64,000 bases of DNA from Nitratireductor sp. B36 (GTDB taxonomy: Bacteria; Pseudomonadota; Alphaproteobacteria; Rhizobiales; Rhizobiaceae), in NCBI RefSeq assembly GCF_020833685.1, contig NZ_JACKZY010000001.1, forward strand, positions 1,314,578 to 1,378,577. Direction: 5' to 3'. Position 1 is the stretch's first letter. Each line of letters starts with the position of its first letter. Under the pieces are notes generated by a model. That model saw only the letters and a program-made list of their open reading frames with translations, was not told the origin of the DNA and made no database searches. The position numbers were made by a program, and so were the translations under genes. This document shows, in pieces, positions 27,644 to 36,873 of this stretch.

Positions 27644-30600
27644 TTACTCGGCTGCCTGAGGCAGCGCGAGTTGTTCATTGTCCTGAACGGTAACGCCGAC
27701 GCCGGCCCGCTGTTCCTCACCCGGTCGCCGGACCCGGTAGAACGCGGCATAGAGCGCAGGCACGAACAGGATGGTCAGCACCGTCGCTGCGGTGAGCCCG
27801 CCCATAATAGCAAACGCCATCGGCCCCCAGAACACGTTGCTTGAGAGTGGCACCATGGCCAGAATGGCGGCAAGTGCGGTCAGCACCACGGGCCGTGTGC
27901 GGCGAACCGTTGCTTCGATAATCGCCGTCCATTCGGGCAACCCGTCTTCAAGGTCAGCCTTGATCTGATCCACCAGGATCACCGTGTTGCGCATGATCAT
28001 GCCGGCGAGCGCGATCAGCCCGAGCAGGGCCACGAAGCCGAAGGGCTGGTTGAAGATCAGAAGCCCGAACGCAGCACCTATGAGACCGAGCGGGGCGGTA
28101 GCAAAAACCAGGGCGAGCCGCGAGAAGCTCTGGAGCTGGATCATCAGGATCGTCAGCATGGCCAGAACCATGACCGGGAACACCTCGAACAGAGCTGCAT
28201 TTGCCTTGGCGCTCTCCTCAATGGAGCCGCCCATTTCGATGCGATAGCCCACCGGCAGGTTTTCCATCAGCGGCTGAAGCGTCGGCCATATCTGCGAGGA
28301 AACATCCGGCGGCTGTACGCCCGCGGGGACGTCGGCGCGCACCGTAATCAGCATGTCGCGGTTCTGCCGCCACAGGATCGGTTCTTCATGGCCGTAGACC
28401 ACCCTGGCCACCTGCGACAGCGGCACCGGAGCCCCGCCGCGCGTGGCGATCGTCAGGTCGCCCAGATGCTCGATGTCGAGCCTTTCGCTCTCCACCGCGC
28501 GCGCCACCACATCCACCTGCTCGATGCCGTCGCGGACGGAAGTCACCGTCAGGCCTGAGAGCAGGGTCTGCAGCGTGCGTCCGATATCCTGCGGTGTCAG
28601 GCCGAGTGCGCGTGCACGATCCTGATCGACTTCGAGCCGGATGGATTTTGCCTGTTCGTTCCAGTCCAGATTGGGATCAAGCGCATTGGGGTTTTGCGCC
28701 ATCACATCACGCACCTCATAGGCGATGCGGCGCACCTCCAGCGGGTCCGGGCCAATGACACGGAACTGGACGGGAAAGCCCACGGGCGGTCCGAACACGA
28801 GCTCCGTGACCCTCACGCGCGCTTCAGGCAGGCCGCCATCGGCGATGTAGGTCTGCAGCCGTTCCTTGACCCGGTCGCGGGCCGCTGCATCTTCCGTGTA
28901 CATCACGATGATCGCGTAATTCGGCTTCGGCAATTCCGGGTTGGATGCGAGGAACCAGCGCGGCGCACCAGCACCTGTATAGGTGGAATAGGTCAGGACC
29001 TCGTCGTCAGCCGCAACCACCGCTTCCATGACAAGGGCAGACGCTTCGGTGGCCTTGATCGGTGCCCCCTCCGGCAGACGGATTTCCACCATCAGTTCGG
29101 GGCGGGGCGAGGTCGGGAAAAATTGCTGCTGCACGAAGCCGAAAGCATAGATGGAGACCGCAAAGAGCCCGACCACGGCCGCGATGACCACCCAGCGCCA
29201 GGAGACACACCATTCAACGATCCGGCGAAGCCCGTTGTAGAGCCGCGTGTCGTAGATGTCGTGGTGTTGTCCGCCCTCGGCCACGGCAGCGCCGTGTTTG
29301 TGAAAGTCGGGCAAAAGCTTGACGCCGATATAGGGCGTGAAGATCACCGCCACGAACCACGAGGCCACCAGCGCAATACCGACCACCCAGAAGATGCCGC
29401 CGGCATATTCGCCAGCCGTCGACTGGGCAAAGCCGACCGGCAAAAAGCCCGCCGCCGTCACCAGCGTTCCCGTCAGCATGGGAAAGGCCGTCGACGTCCA
29501 GGCAAAGGTCGCCGCCTTCAGCCGGTCATAGCCCTGCTCCATCTTCACCACCATCATTTCGACGGCGATGATCGCGTCATCCACCATCAGGCCGAGCGCG
29601 ATGATGAGGGCGCCGAGCGTGATGCGTTCCAGGCTCATGCCCAGAATGTCGAGCACGATCATGACGATGGCCAGCACCAGCGGCACCGCCAGCGCCACCA
29701 CGATGCCCGTGCGCCAGCCGAGCGACAGGAAGCTCACAGCCAGCACCACGGCCAGCGCTTCCAGAAACACCTTGATGAACTCACCGACAGAGTCCTGCAC
29801 GACTTCCGGCTGGTTGGAGATCATGTCGAGTTCCAGACCGACCGGAAGATCGGCCTTGATCCCGTCCATTGCCTGATCGAGATTTTCACCCAGCGTGAGA
29901 ATGTTCGCGCCTTCGGCCATGACCACGCCTATGGCGAGCGCCTGCTGTCCCTCATGGCGCGCCGTGAAGCTCGGCGGGTCCTCATAGCCACGCCGCACAT
30001 CGGCGATATCGCCAAGACGAAACACGGTGCCGTTTACAGCAACAGGCACCGAGGCCACGGCCTCCACCCCTTTGAGCGCACCCTCCACGCGCAAAAACAC
30101 CCGGTCGGATGCCGTCTCGATCTCGCCCGAAGGTGTCACCGCGTTCTGAGCCGCGATGGAATTGAAGATCACCTGAGGGTCGATACCCAGAGTGGCAAGC
30201 TTGGAATGGGAAAACTCGACAAAGATGCGCTCGTCCTGAGCGCCGTAAAAACGCACCTTCTCCACATCCGGCACGCGCAGAAGCCGCTGGCGGATGTCTT
30301 CGGCCGCGTCCTTCAGATCGCGCATCGTCGCGCCGTCGCCGGTCAGCATGTAGAGCGCGCTGTCCACATCGCCGAATTCGTCATTGAAGAAAGGGCCGAT
30401 CACACCCTGCGGCAGCGAGGCGCGAATGTCGCCGACACGCTTGCGGATCTGATACCAGATGTCGGCCACCTCGCCCGGCGGCGTCGTGTCCTCCAGCTGC
30501 ACCTGCATGAAGGTGGAGCCGGGTTTGGAATAGGTGCGCACCTTGTCGAAATAGGGCACTTCCTGCAGCGTCTTCTCGATCGGGTCGGCGACCTGTCGCT

Positions 30601-30787
30601 GCACCTCCTCAGCCGTGGCGCCAGGCCAGATGGCATTCACCACCATGACCTTGATCGTAAAGCTCGGATCCTCCGCACGGCCAAGCCGCGCATAGGAATA
30701 GGCCCCGCCAAGCGAGAGAACGATGATCAGGAAGAGAACAAGCGTCTGGTGGGTGACGGCCCACTGCGAAAGGTTGAATCGCTGCAT
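27644..30787 (-). CDS. RND efflux pump inner-membrane transporter
   Basis: 1047-residue AcrB/MexB-superfamily proton antiporter. The N terminus (VTHQTLVLFLIIVLSLGG) begins the first membrane helix and is followed by a large periplasmic loop with AEDPSFTIK. GLMVDDAIIAVE in helix 4 carries the paired aspartates of the proton relay, and a second membrane half starts about residue 850. The subgroup with AEDP and PGATAEEVQ is the less characterised VexF/AcrB-like branch found with a TetR regulator in proteobacteria, not the CusA metal branch, since no methionine relay is evident. It follows its membrane-fusion partner by 12 bp. Confidence 0.94.
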   Translation of the reverse strand: MQRFNLSQWAVTHQTLVLFLIIVLSLGGAYSYARLGRAEDPSFTIKVMVVNAIWPGATAEEVQRQVADPIEKTLQEVPYFDKVRTYSKPGSTFMQVQLEDTTPPGEVADIWYQIRKRVGDIRASLPQGVIGPFFNDEFGDVDSALYMLTGDGATMRDLKDAAEDIRQRLLRVPDVEKVRFYGAQDERIFVEFSHSKLATLGIDPQVIFNSIAAQNAVTPSGEIETASDRVFLRVEGALKGVEAVASVPVAVNGTVFRLGDIADVRRGYEDPPSFTARHEGQQALAIGVVMAEGANILTLGENLDQAMDGIKADLPVGLELDMISNQPEVVQDSVGEFIKVFLEALAVVLAVSFLSLGWRTGIVVALAVPLVLAIVMIVLDILGMSLERITLGALIIALGLMVDDAIIAVEMMVVKMEQGYDRLKAATFAWTSTAFPMLTGTLVTAAGFLPVGFAQSTAGEYAGGIFWVVGIALVASWFVAVIFTPYIGVKLLPDFHKHGAAVAEGGQHHDIYDTRLYNGLRRIVEWCVSWRWVVIAAVVGLFAVSIYAFGFVQQQFFPTSPRPELMVEIRLPEGAPIKATEASALVMEAVVAADDEVLTYSTYTGAGAPRWFLASNPELPKPNYAIIVMYTEDAAARDRVKERLQTYIADGGLPEARVRVTELVFGPPVGFPVQFRVIGPDPLEVRRIAYEVRDVMAQNPNALDPNLDWNEQAKSIRLEVDQDRARALGLTPQDIGRTLQTLLSGLTVTSVRDGIEQVDVVARAVESERLDIEHLGDLTIATRGGAPVPLSQVARVVYGHEEPILWRQNRDMLITVRADVPAGVQPPDVSSQIWPTLQPLMENLPVGYRIEMGGSIEESAKANAALFEVFPVMVLAMLTILMIQLQSFSRLALVFATAPLGLIGAAFGLLIFNQPFGFVALLGLIALAGMIMRNTVILVDQIKADLEDGLPEWTAIIEATVRRTRPVVLTALAAILAMVPLSSNVFWGPMAFAIMGGLTAATVLTILFVPALYAAFYRVRRPGEEQRAGVGVTVQDNEQLALPQAAE

Positions 30788-30799
30788 GATGGCCCCCGG

Positions 30800-31891
30800 T
30801 CAGTCGGCGCTGGCGGACTGGATTTCGGCGAGCCTCACGCGCTCGCCCTCCTGCAATTTCTGGACACCGAGCGTGACGATCTTCTCGCCCTCCTCGAGCC
30901 CCTCTGCAATGATCGCATTGCGCGACTGATAGGCCTCGACGACGACCGGCCGGCGTTTGAGTTCGTTCGAGGGGGGATCGACTACGAACACGACCGGGCC
31001 CCGGCCATCGTCGAGAACCGCCGTCATCGGTATGCGAGCGACCGGTGACGGATCTCCTTTGGTGAGTGAAACGGTGGCGGTCATGCCGAGCCGGACACTT
31101 TCGTCCGCCTCCGGCACGGAAAAGCGCACCGGGTAGGTCCTGCTGGTGCCGTTGGCCTCCGGCGCGATCTCGCGCACCTTCGCGGCATAGATCCCGCCGC
31201 CGGCCCACAGCGACACTTCGGCGGTGGAGCCTTCCAGATCGGCGAGCCGGCTCTCGGGGATCGAAACCTCGACCTCCTTTTCATCCAGCCGCGCCACGCT
31301 CACCACCATCTGACCGGGCGAAACCACCTGGCCCGCCTCCACCCCCACGGCACTCACCACGCCGTCGAAGGATGCCGTCAGTTCGGCATAGCCCATCTGG
31401 TTTTCGGCAAGGGCAACCGCGCGCTCGGCCTGCTCGAAGCGCGAGCGCGTTTCGTCGACGGCCAGCGCCTGAGCATCGAGCGCTGCCTGAGTCACATGCC
31501 CGCGTTTGAAGAGTTTGCGCGCCCGTTCCAGATCGGTTTCAGCCTTTGTGAGGCTTGCGCGCGCTGCTGTAAGTGCCGCCCGCTGCTGCTCCAGCTGGAG
31601 GTTGAGATCGACAGGGTCGAGCCGCGCCAGAACCTCTCCGGCCTTGACCGCGTCCCCCACATCGACACGCCGTTCAGCCACCTTGCCGCCGACGCGAAAG
31701 GCTTCGGCCACTTCGGTGCGCGGGACGATCGTACCCGTGTAAGTGCGTGTTTCGGCGAGCGGAGAAAGCCGCACCGTCGCCACCCGCACGACCGGGTCAG
31801 GGCGCTCGGCCACTTCCTCATCCTGGCAGGCCGCCAGCGCGAGCGCCATCGCGCCCAGAAGAACAACCCGTTTCATCATTGTCAGCGGCAT
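30800..31891 (-). CDS. RND efflux membrane-fusion lipoprotein
   Basis: 363 residues of the HlyD/AcrA family. The N-terminal signal has a lipobox, ALAAC, so it is probably acylated and anchored in the inner membrane facing the periplasm. Barrel-sandwich segments (VGGKVAERRVDVGDAVKAGEVLARLD and GVVSAVGVEAGQVVSPGQMV) flank a long alpha-helical hairpin (about 90-160). The start at 31891 has AAGGTGG upstream; ATGs five and four residues before the signal core are alternatives. No outer-membrane factor gene is linked, so the pump probably uses a TolC-like channel encoded elsewhere. Confidence 0.93.
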   Translation of the reverse strand: MPLTMMKRVVLLGAMALALAACQDEEVAERPDPVVRVATVRLSPLAETRTYTGTIVPRTEVAEAFRVGGKVAERRVDVGDAVKAGEVLARLDPVDLNLQLEQQRAALTAARASLTKAETDLERARKLFKRGHVTQAALDAQALAVDETRSRFEQAERAVALAENQMGYAELTASFDGVVSAVGVEAGQVVSPGQMVVSVARLDEKEVEVSIPESRLADLEGSTAEVSLWAGGGIYAAKVREIAPEANGTSRTYPVRFSVPEADESVRLGMTATVSLTKGDPSPVARIPMTAVLDDGRGPVVFVVDPPSNELKRRPVVVEAYQSRNAIIAEGLEEGEKIVTLGVQKLQEGERVRLAEIQSASAD

Positions 31892-31918
31892 GGCAGCCCA
31901 CCTTGTAAATACTATTAA

Positions 31919-31942
31919 CTGATGATTCTCAATATTATTCAC
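31919..31942. promoter_or_regulatory. TetR operator copy 2, before the efflux genes
   Basis: This 24-bp site matches the perfect inverted repeat at 32609-32632 at 18 of 24 positions, with a well-kept left half (CTGATGATT versus CTGACGATT) and centre (TCAAT). It is 28-51 bp upstream of the membrane-fusion gene, overlapping a leftward -35-like TTGAGA, in the 92-bp gap after the tetR-like gene. Confidence 0.6.
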
Positions 31943-31983
31943 TCTTTAGGCGCACGAAATGGCGTCCACGTCCCCGCGCCGAC

Positions 31984-32601
31984 CTATGTCCGCTTGCCCA
32001 GTGCTTTCAGGATAAAACGCAACTGCTCGCGCAGTCCCTGCTCGGTGTCTTCACCGTGCTGTATGCAATGTTCGATCAACAGAGGATGGAAGAATGGCAC
32101 AAACGCTGTTTTCACGCAGCGCGCCGCCTCTGCCGGGTCCTCAACTTCAAACTCTCCGGCCTCGACACCCTCGCGGATGATTCCCTCGATAATCGTGGTG
32201 ACACGCTCGATATGCGCCTTGATGATCGCCCAGTTTTCCTGCATCGCCACCGCGACCATCTCATGCGTCCGCTTTTCCTTGATCAGCGTGGCCTTGTGAT
32301 GCTCGTGGATCGCCATCAGAAGCCGCGACAGCTTCTCGGGTGCCGGTGCATTGGTCCGCGCGATGGAAAAGGCGATTTCCGCCACTTCCTCGACAATCCG
32401 CCCGCAAATACACTCGTTGATCGCCCCTTTGGAGGGAAAGAACCGGTAGACATTGGCCGGACTCATGCCCACTTCCGCTGCGATATCGGCAACGGACGTC
32501 TTCTGATAACCAATGCTGCGGAAGAAATTCTCGGCCACTTCCAGAATGCGGCCACGGGTCTCTTCCGGATCGGTGCGTGTGCGGGCGGTCTGTTTCATCA
32601 T
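31984..32601 (-). CDS. TetR-family transcriptional regulator of the RND pump
   Basis: 205 residues. The N-terminal TetR domain has RGRILEVAENFFRSIGYQKTSVADIAAEVGMSPANVYRFFPSK. The C-terminal ligand/dimer domain belongs to the AcrR-like group with a WAIIKAHIERVTTIIEGIIREGVE helix. The start is taken as ATG at 32601 with AGGA upstream; a TTG seven codons earlier would place the start inside the operator. It lies upstream of the pump genes on the same strand with its own operator and a related one in front of the pump. It is therefore probably a repressor released by a pump substrate. Confidence 0.92.
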   Translation of the reverse strand: MMKQTARTRTDPEETRGRILEVAENFFRSIGYQKTSVADIAAEVGMSPANVYRFFPSKGAINECICGRIVEEVAEIAFSIARTNAPAPEKLSRLLMAIHEHHKATLIKEKRTHEMVAVAMQENWAIIKAHIERVTTIIEGIIREGVEAGEFEVEDPAEAARCVKTAFVPFFHPLLIEHCIQHGEDTEQGLREQLRFILKALGKRT

Positions 32602-32608
32602 CTTAATC

Positions 32609-32632
32609 CTGACGATTTTCAATAATCGTCAG
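32609..32632. promoter_or_regulatory. TetR operator copy 1 (autoregulatory)
   Basis: CTGACGATT at 32609-32617 and its exact complement AATCGTCAG at 32624-32632 flank a 6-bp centre. The site begins 8 bp upstream of the tetR-like start codon, where bound repressor would stop its own transcription. Confidence 0.75.
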
Positions 32633-32681
32633 CCTTCATCGAGTCAACAGGCAATTGCCCAGGCCATACCACAGTCCTCTC

Positions 32682-34280
32682 CTATCGCGCATCCTCGAGG
32701 ATCATCGCCGCCGCCTTTTCCGCGATCATCAGCGTCGGCGAGTTCGTATTGCCCGAAACAATGGCAGGCATCACCGACGCATCGGCAATCCGCAAGCCTT
32801 TCAGACCGCGCATTCGAAGCCGTGGATCAACCACCGCCTCCTCATCCGCCCCCATCCGGCAGGTGCCGACGGGATGGAAAATCGTGGTGCCGATCTGCCC
32901 TGCCGCCTCAACGAGTTCTTCCTCGCTCCGGTAGTCCGGACCCGGCTTGAATTCTTCGGGCCGATAGCGCTGCAGGGCCGGCTGAGCGACGATACGGCGC
33001 GTCAAACGGATCGCATCGACAGCGACCTGCCGGTCGCTCTCGGTGGAAAGATAATTGGGCCGGATCGCCGGCTGCGCCCGAAAATCCTTCGAGGTGAGAT
33101 GCACCGAGCCACGGCTGTCTGGCCGCAGATTGCACACACTCGCCGTGAACGCCGGGAACGGATGGACCGGGTCGCCGAACTTGTCGAGCGAGAGAGGCTG
33201 CACATGATATTGCAGATTGGCCGTTTCGCGCGTTTCATCGGAGCGTGTGAAAAGGCCAAGCTGGCTTGGCGCCATCGACATGGGGCCCGACCGTTTCAGA
33301 AGATATTCCAGTGCAATCGCCGCCTTTCCGGTCAGCCGGCTTGCCTGTTCGTTGAGTGTGCGAATGCCCGAAACCTTGTAGGCACAACGCAATTGCAGAT
33401 GATCCTGCAGGTTTTCGCCCACCGAATTCTGCTCAAGGACCACTGGGATGTCCGCCGCCTGCAACACCTCCCCGCGCCCGATGCCCGACAGTTCGAGAAT
33501 GTGCGGCGAGCCGATTGCGCCCGCCGACAGAACGACCTCGGCCCGGCAATGCGCCTCGCGCGCCACCCCGTTCTGCTCATAGGCAACGCCCGTGACGCGC
33601 CCCTCTTCCACGATAAGCCGGCGCACATGCGCGCCGGTCTCAACCCGCAGGTTCTGCCTGTGCCGCACGGGCTTCAGGAAGGCTTTCGAGGCATTCCAGC
33701 GTATGCCGCCGCGCTGGTTCACCCGAAAATAGGAAGAGCCCTCATTGTCACCCCGATTGAAATCGTCGACCTTCGGGATGCCGAGCGCTTCGGCCGCATC
33801 CTGAAACGCATCCAGAATGTCCCAGCGCACGCGCGCCTCTTCCACGCGCCACTCGCCGCCGGCGCCATGCATGTCGTCCGCGCCCCGGTAATAGTCTTCG
33901 GGCTTCTTGAAGAAGGGTAAGACGTCATCCCAGGCCCAGCCCGTGCAGCCCATCTGCCGCCAGCGGTCGTAATCGCGCGCCTGCCCGCGCATGTAGATCA
34001 TGCCATTGATGGAGGAACAGCCGCCCAGCACCTTGCCGCGCGGATAGGCCAGCGAACGCCCCCCCAGCCCGGCCTCGCTTTCGGTGGTAAAGCACCAGTC
34101 GGTGCGCGGGTTGGAGATGCAGTAGAGATAACCGACCGGAATATGCACCCAGGCGTAGTTATCCTTGCCACCCGCCTCCAGAAGCAGCACCGAGACCTTC
34201 GGGTCGGCGGAAAGGCGGTTGGCCAGAAGGCAACCCGCCGTCCCCGCGCCGACGACAATATAGTCGAATGTCTCTTTCAT
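32682..34280 (-). CDS. GMC-family FAD-dependent oxidoreductase (choline/alcohol dehydrogenase-like)
   Basis: 532 residues. FAD-binding motif VVGAGTAGCLLANRL at the N terminus, GMC signature 1 around GKVLGGCSSINGMIYMRG, signature 2 GAIGSPHILELSGIG, and the C-terminal catalytic HPVGTCRMG and VSGNTNSPTLMIAEKAA. The family oxidises primary alcohols such as choline, polyethylene glycol or aryl/alkyl alcohols; BetA is the best-known member. No betaine aldehyde dehydrogenase gene is adjacent. It is the last gene of a LIV-type transporter operon, 5 bp after the LivM gene, so it likely oxidises the imported substrate. Confidence 0.93.
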   Translation of the reverse strand: MKETFDYIVVGAGTAGCLLANRLSADPKVSVLLLEAGGKDNYAWVHIPVGYLYCISNPRTDWCFTTESEAGLGGRSLAYPRGKVLGGCSSINGMIYMRGQARDYDRWRQMGCTGWAWDDVLPFFKKPEDYYRGADDMHGAGGEWRVEEARVRWDILDAFQDAAEALGIPKVDDFNRGDNEGSSYFRVNQRGGIRWNASKAFLKPVRHRQNLRVETGAHVRRLIVEEGRVTGVAYEQNGVAREAHCRAEVVLSAGAIGSPHILELSGIGRGEVLQAADIPVVLEQNSVGENLQDHLQLRCAYKVSGIRTLNEQASRLTGKAAIALEYLLKRSGPMSMAPSQLGLFTRSDETRETANLQYHVQPLSLDKFGDPVHPFPAFTASVCNLRPDSRGSVHLTSKDFRAQPAIRPNYLSTESDRQVAVDAIRLTRRIVAQPALQRYRPEEFKPGPDYRSEEELVEAAGQIGTTIFHPVGTCRMGADEEAVVDPRLRMRGLKGLRIADASVMPAIVSGNTNSPTLMIAEKAAAMILEDAR

Positions 34281-34285
34281 GGCGG

Positions 34286-35260
34286 TCAGCGCGCATCGTC
34301 CTCCCCGCGCGAAAACCGCGCGAGGATTTCACCCACAATGCCGCGACGGAACAGAAGCACGCAGATCATGAAGATCGCGCCCGTGATCACCGTCACCGGA
34401 AATTCCGACGTCGCCAGATAGTTCTGCAGCGTCACCACCAGACCGGCGCCGACAATCGGGCCCAGCATGGTGCCGATGCCGCCCAGAAGCGTCATCAGGA
34501 TCACCTCGCCCGACATCTGCCAGGTGACATCCGTCAGCGTTGCGAACTGGAACACCAGCGCCTTCATCGCGCCTGCCAGCCCCGCCAGCGTGGCCGACAT
34601 CACAAAGGCGGCAAGCTTGTAGCGTGCCACGCTGTAGCCGAGCGAGGTCGCGCGGTTTTCATTCTCGCGGATCGATTTCAGGATCATGCCGAAAGGCGAA
34701 TGCACGATGCGCCAGACGGCAAAGACGCCGATCAGGAAACCGCCCAGCACGAAAAAATACATGTTGAGCGGCACGCTCAAATCGATGAAGCCGAAGAGAT
34801 GCCCGCGCGGCACGCCCTGAATGCCGTCCTCGCCCTTGGTGAAGGGAGCCTGCACGCAGAAGAAATAGAACATCTGCGCCAGGGCCAGCGTGATCATGGC
34901 AAAGTAGATGCCCTGCCGGCGGATGGCGAAAAAGCCGATGATCAGCCCCAGCACCGCCGCGCCGAACACGCCGAGAAGCACGCCGAATTCCGGCGTCCAG
35001 CCCCATTCCTTCACCGCATGGGCCGTGAAATAAGCCGCCCCGCCAAAGAAGGCCGCATGGCCAAAGGAAAGCAGGCCCGTATAACCAAGCAGAAGGTTGA
35101 ATGCCGCCGCAAAGAGCGCAAAGCACAGCATCTTCATCAAAAAGACGGGATAGAGGAAGAAGGGCGCTGCAATCAGCGCGGCAATGCCCAGCCCCACAAG
35201 AAACCATTCGGTGCGGGCGCGGGTCTGCCGGTCGATGCCTGTGGTTGTCATGTCAGCCAT
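34286..35260 (-). CDS. LIV-type ABC transporter permease (LivM family), system 2
   Basis: 324 residues with LivM hydrophobic segments and the LLGYTGLLSFGHAAFFGGAAY motif, plus GGIGTMLGPIVGAGLV near the C terminus. The start is set at 35260, with GGGAAGG 9 nt upstream; an ATG three codons earlier sits directly on that site. The start is next to the LivH stop, so the two are coupled. Unlike system 1, permease and ATPase are separate proteins here. Confidence 0.93.
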   Translation of the reverse strand: MADMTTTGIDRQTRARTEWFLVGLGIAALIAAPFFLYPVFLMKMLCFALFAAAFNLLLGYTGLLSFGHAAFFGGAAYFTAHAVKEWGWTPEFGVLLGVFGAAVLGLIIGFFAIRRQGIYFAMITLALAQMFYFFCVQAPFTKGEDGIQGVPRGHLFGFIDLSVPLNMYFFVLGGFLIGVFAVWRIVHSPFGMILKSIRENENRATSLGYSVARYKLAAFVMSATLAGLAGAMKALVFQFATLTDVTWQMSGEVILMTLLGGIGTMLGPIVGAGLVVTLQNYLATSEFPVTVITGAIFMICVLLFRRGIVGEILARFSRGEDDAR

Positions 35261-35261
35261 G

Positions 35262-36149
35262 TCACGCATCCTTCCCGAACAGGCCGGCCGGCCGCACCAG
35301 AAGCACGATCGCCATGATCACGAAGATCACGATGTTTGAGGCTTCCGGATAAAACACCTTGGTCAGCCCTTCTGCGAGGCCGAGCATATAGCCGGTCACG
35401 ATGGCGCCCAGGATCGAGCCCATGCCGCCCACAACGACAACCGCAAACACCACGATGATCAGGTTCGACCCCATCAGCGGGCTCACCTGATAGACCGGCG
35501 CGGCCATGATGCCGGCAAGACCGGCAAGTGCAGAGCCGATGCCATAGGTCAAAGTCAGAAGCAGCGGAACGTTGACGCCGAAGGCCTGCACCAGCGTCGG
35601 ATTTTCCGTCGCCGCACGCAGATAGGCGCCCAGCTTGGTCTTTTCGATCAGAAGCCATGTGCCGATGCAGATGATGAGCGACGCCACCACCACCCAGCCG
35701 CGATAGTTCGGCAGGAACATGAAGCCGAGATTGGTGCCACCGGAAAGCTGCGGCGGCGGTGTGTAGGATTGCCCCGAAACGCCATAGAAATAACGGAACG
35801 CGCCTTCCAGAACCAGCGCCAGCCCGAAGGTGAAAAGCAGGCCATAGAGTGGATCCACATTGTAGAGCCGCGACAGGGCAACCTTCTCGATCGCCATGCC
35901 GCTCAGCCCCACCAGCAGAGGCACGAGGATCAGCGCCGGCCAATAGCCGATGCCCAGATGCGCCAGAAGCAGATAGCCGACAAAGGCTCCCAGCATGTAC
36001 TGTGCGCCATGAGCAAAATTGATCACCCGCAACAGGCCGAAGATGATGGCGAGGCCGAGGCTCAGCATCGCGTAGAACGAGCCATTGATGAGACCGACCA
36101 ACAATTGGCCGAGAAAGGCCTGGATCGGGATTCCGAAGATCATGGTCAT
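35262..36149 (-). CDS. LIV-type ABC transporter permease (LivH family), system 2
   Basis: 295 residues beginning MTMIFGIPIQAFLGQLLVGLINGSFYAML, with VINFAHGAQYMLGAF and GGMGSILGAIVTGY. These are the standard LivH landmarks. The start at 36149 has GGAG 9 nt upstream and lies 4 bp after the LivF stop. It forms the heterodimeric channel with the LivM protein downstream. Confidence 0.93.
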   Translation of the reverse strand: MTMIFGIPIQAFLGQLLVGLINGSFYAMLSLGLAIIFGLLRVINFAHGAQYMLGAFVGYLLLAHLGIGYWPALILVPLLVGLSGMAIEKVALSRLYNVDPLYGLLFTFGLALVLEGAFRYFYGVSGQSYTPPPQLSGGTNLGFMFLPNYRGWVVVASLIICIGTWLLIEKTKLGAYLRAATENPTLVQAFGVNVPLLLTLTYGIGSALAGLAGIMAAPVYQVSPLMGSNLIIVVFAVVVVGGMGSILGAIVTGYMLGLAEGLTKVFYPEASNIVIFVIMAIVLLVRPAGLFGKDA

Positions 36150-36153
36150 GTCA

Positions 36154-36873
36154 TCAAACTCCAATCACCTCGTGCAATTCCTCCATGCGCTGTTCCAGCT
36201 CGGATGCCGGGAAGCTCGCCGTTATCTGGCCGTGCTCCATCAGGTAGAAGCGATCGGCAACGCGGCTGGCAAAACGGAAATTCTGCTCAACCAGCAGGAT
36301 CGTCATGCCGCGCGCCTTGAGCGTTGCTAGCACCTCGCCGATGCGCTCCACGATCACCGGAGCGAGGCCTTCGGTGGGTTCATCCAGCAGAAGCAGCTTC
36401 ACGCCGGTGCGCAGCATGCGGGCGATGGCCAGCATCTGCTGCTCGCCGCCGGAAAGTTTCGTGCCCTGGCTGTTGCGCCGTTCCTTCAGATTCGGGAACA
36501 GCTCGAAAATCTCTTCAATGCTCATGCCCCCGTCAGAGACAACAGGCGGCAGAAGCAGGTTTTCGTCCACCGAAAGCGTGGCAAAGATGCCGCGCTCCTC
36601 AGGCACGAAGCCGAGCCCCGCATGCGCCGTGCGGTGCAGCGGCGTGTTCATCAAATCCTGACCGGCAAAGTCGATCACGCCCTTGCGCTTGCGGATAATG
36701 CCCATGATCGCGCGCAGCGTCGTCGTCTTGCCGACGCCATTGCGGCCGAGCAGCGTGACCGTTTCGCCCTCCGCCACGTCGAGGTTCACACCATGAAGTG
36801 CGTGGCTCTCGCCATACCAGGCATGCAGATCGCGAACGGAAAGAAGCGGCTTTTTGCCGTGCTCATGCGTCAT
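36154..36873 (-). CDS. LIV-type ABC transporter ATP-binding protein (LivF family), system 2
   Basis: 239-residue ATPase with Walker A GRNGVGKT, signature LSGGEQQ, Walker B LLLLDEPTEGLAP and LVEQNFRFA. The start overlaps the LivG stop by 11 bp. It is functionally parallel to the ATPase of system 1, but the sequence is clearly different, so the two transporters did not arise by recent local duplication. Confidence 0.93.
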   Translation of the reverse strand: MTHEHGKKPLLSVRDLHAWYGESHALHGVNLDVAEGETVTLLGRNGVGKTTTLRAIMGIIRKRKGVIDFAGQDLMNTPLHRTAHAGLGFVPEERGIFATLSVDENLLLPPVVSDGGMSIEEIFELFPNLKERRNSQGTKLSGGEQQMLAIARMLRTGVKLLLLDEPTEGLAPVIVERIGEVLATLKARGMTILLVEQNFRFASRVADRFYLMEHGQITASFPASELEQRMEELHEVIGV

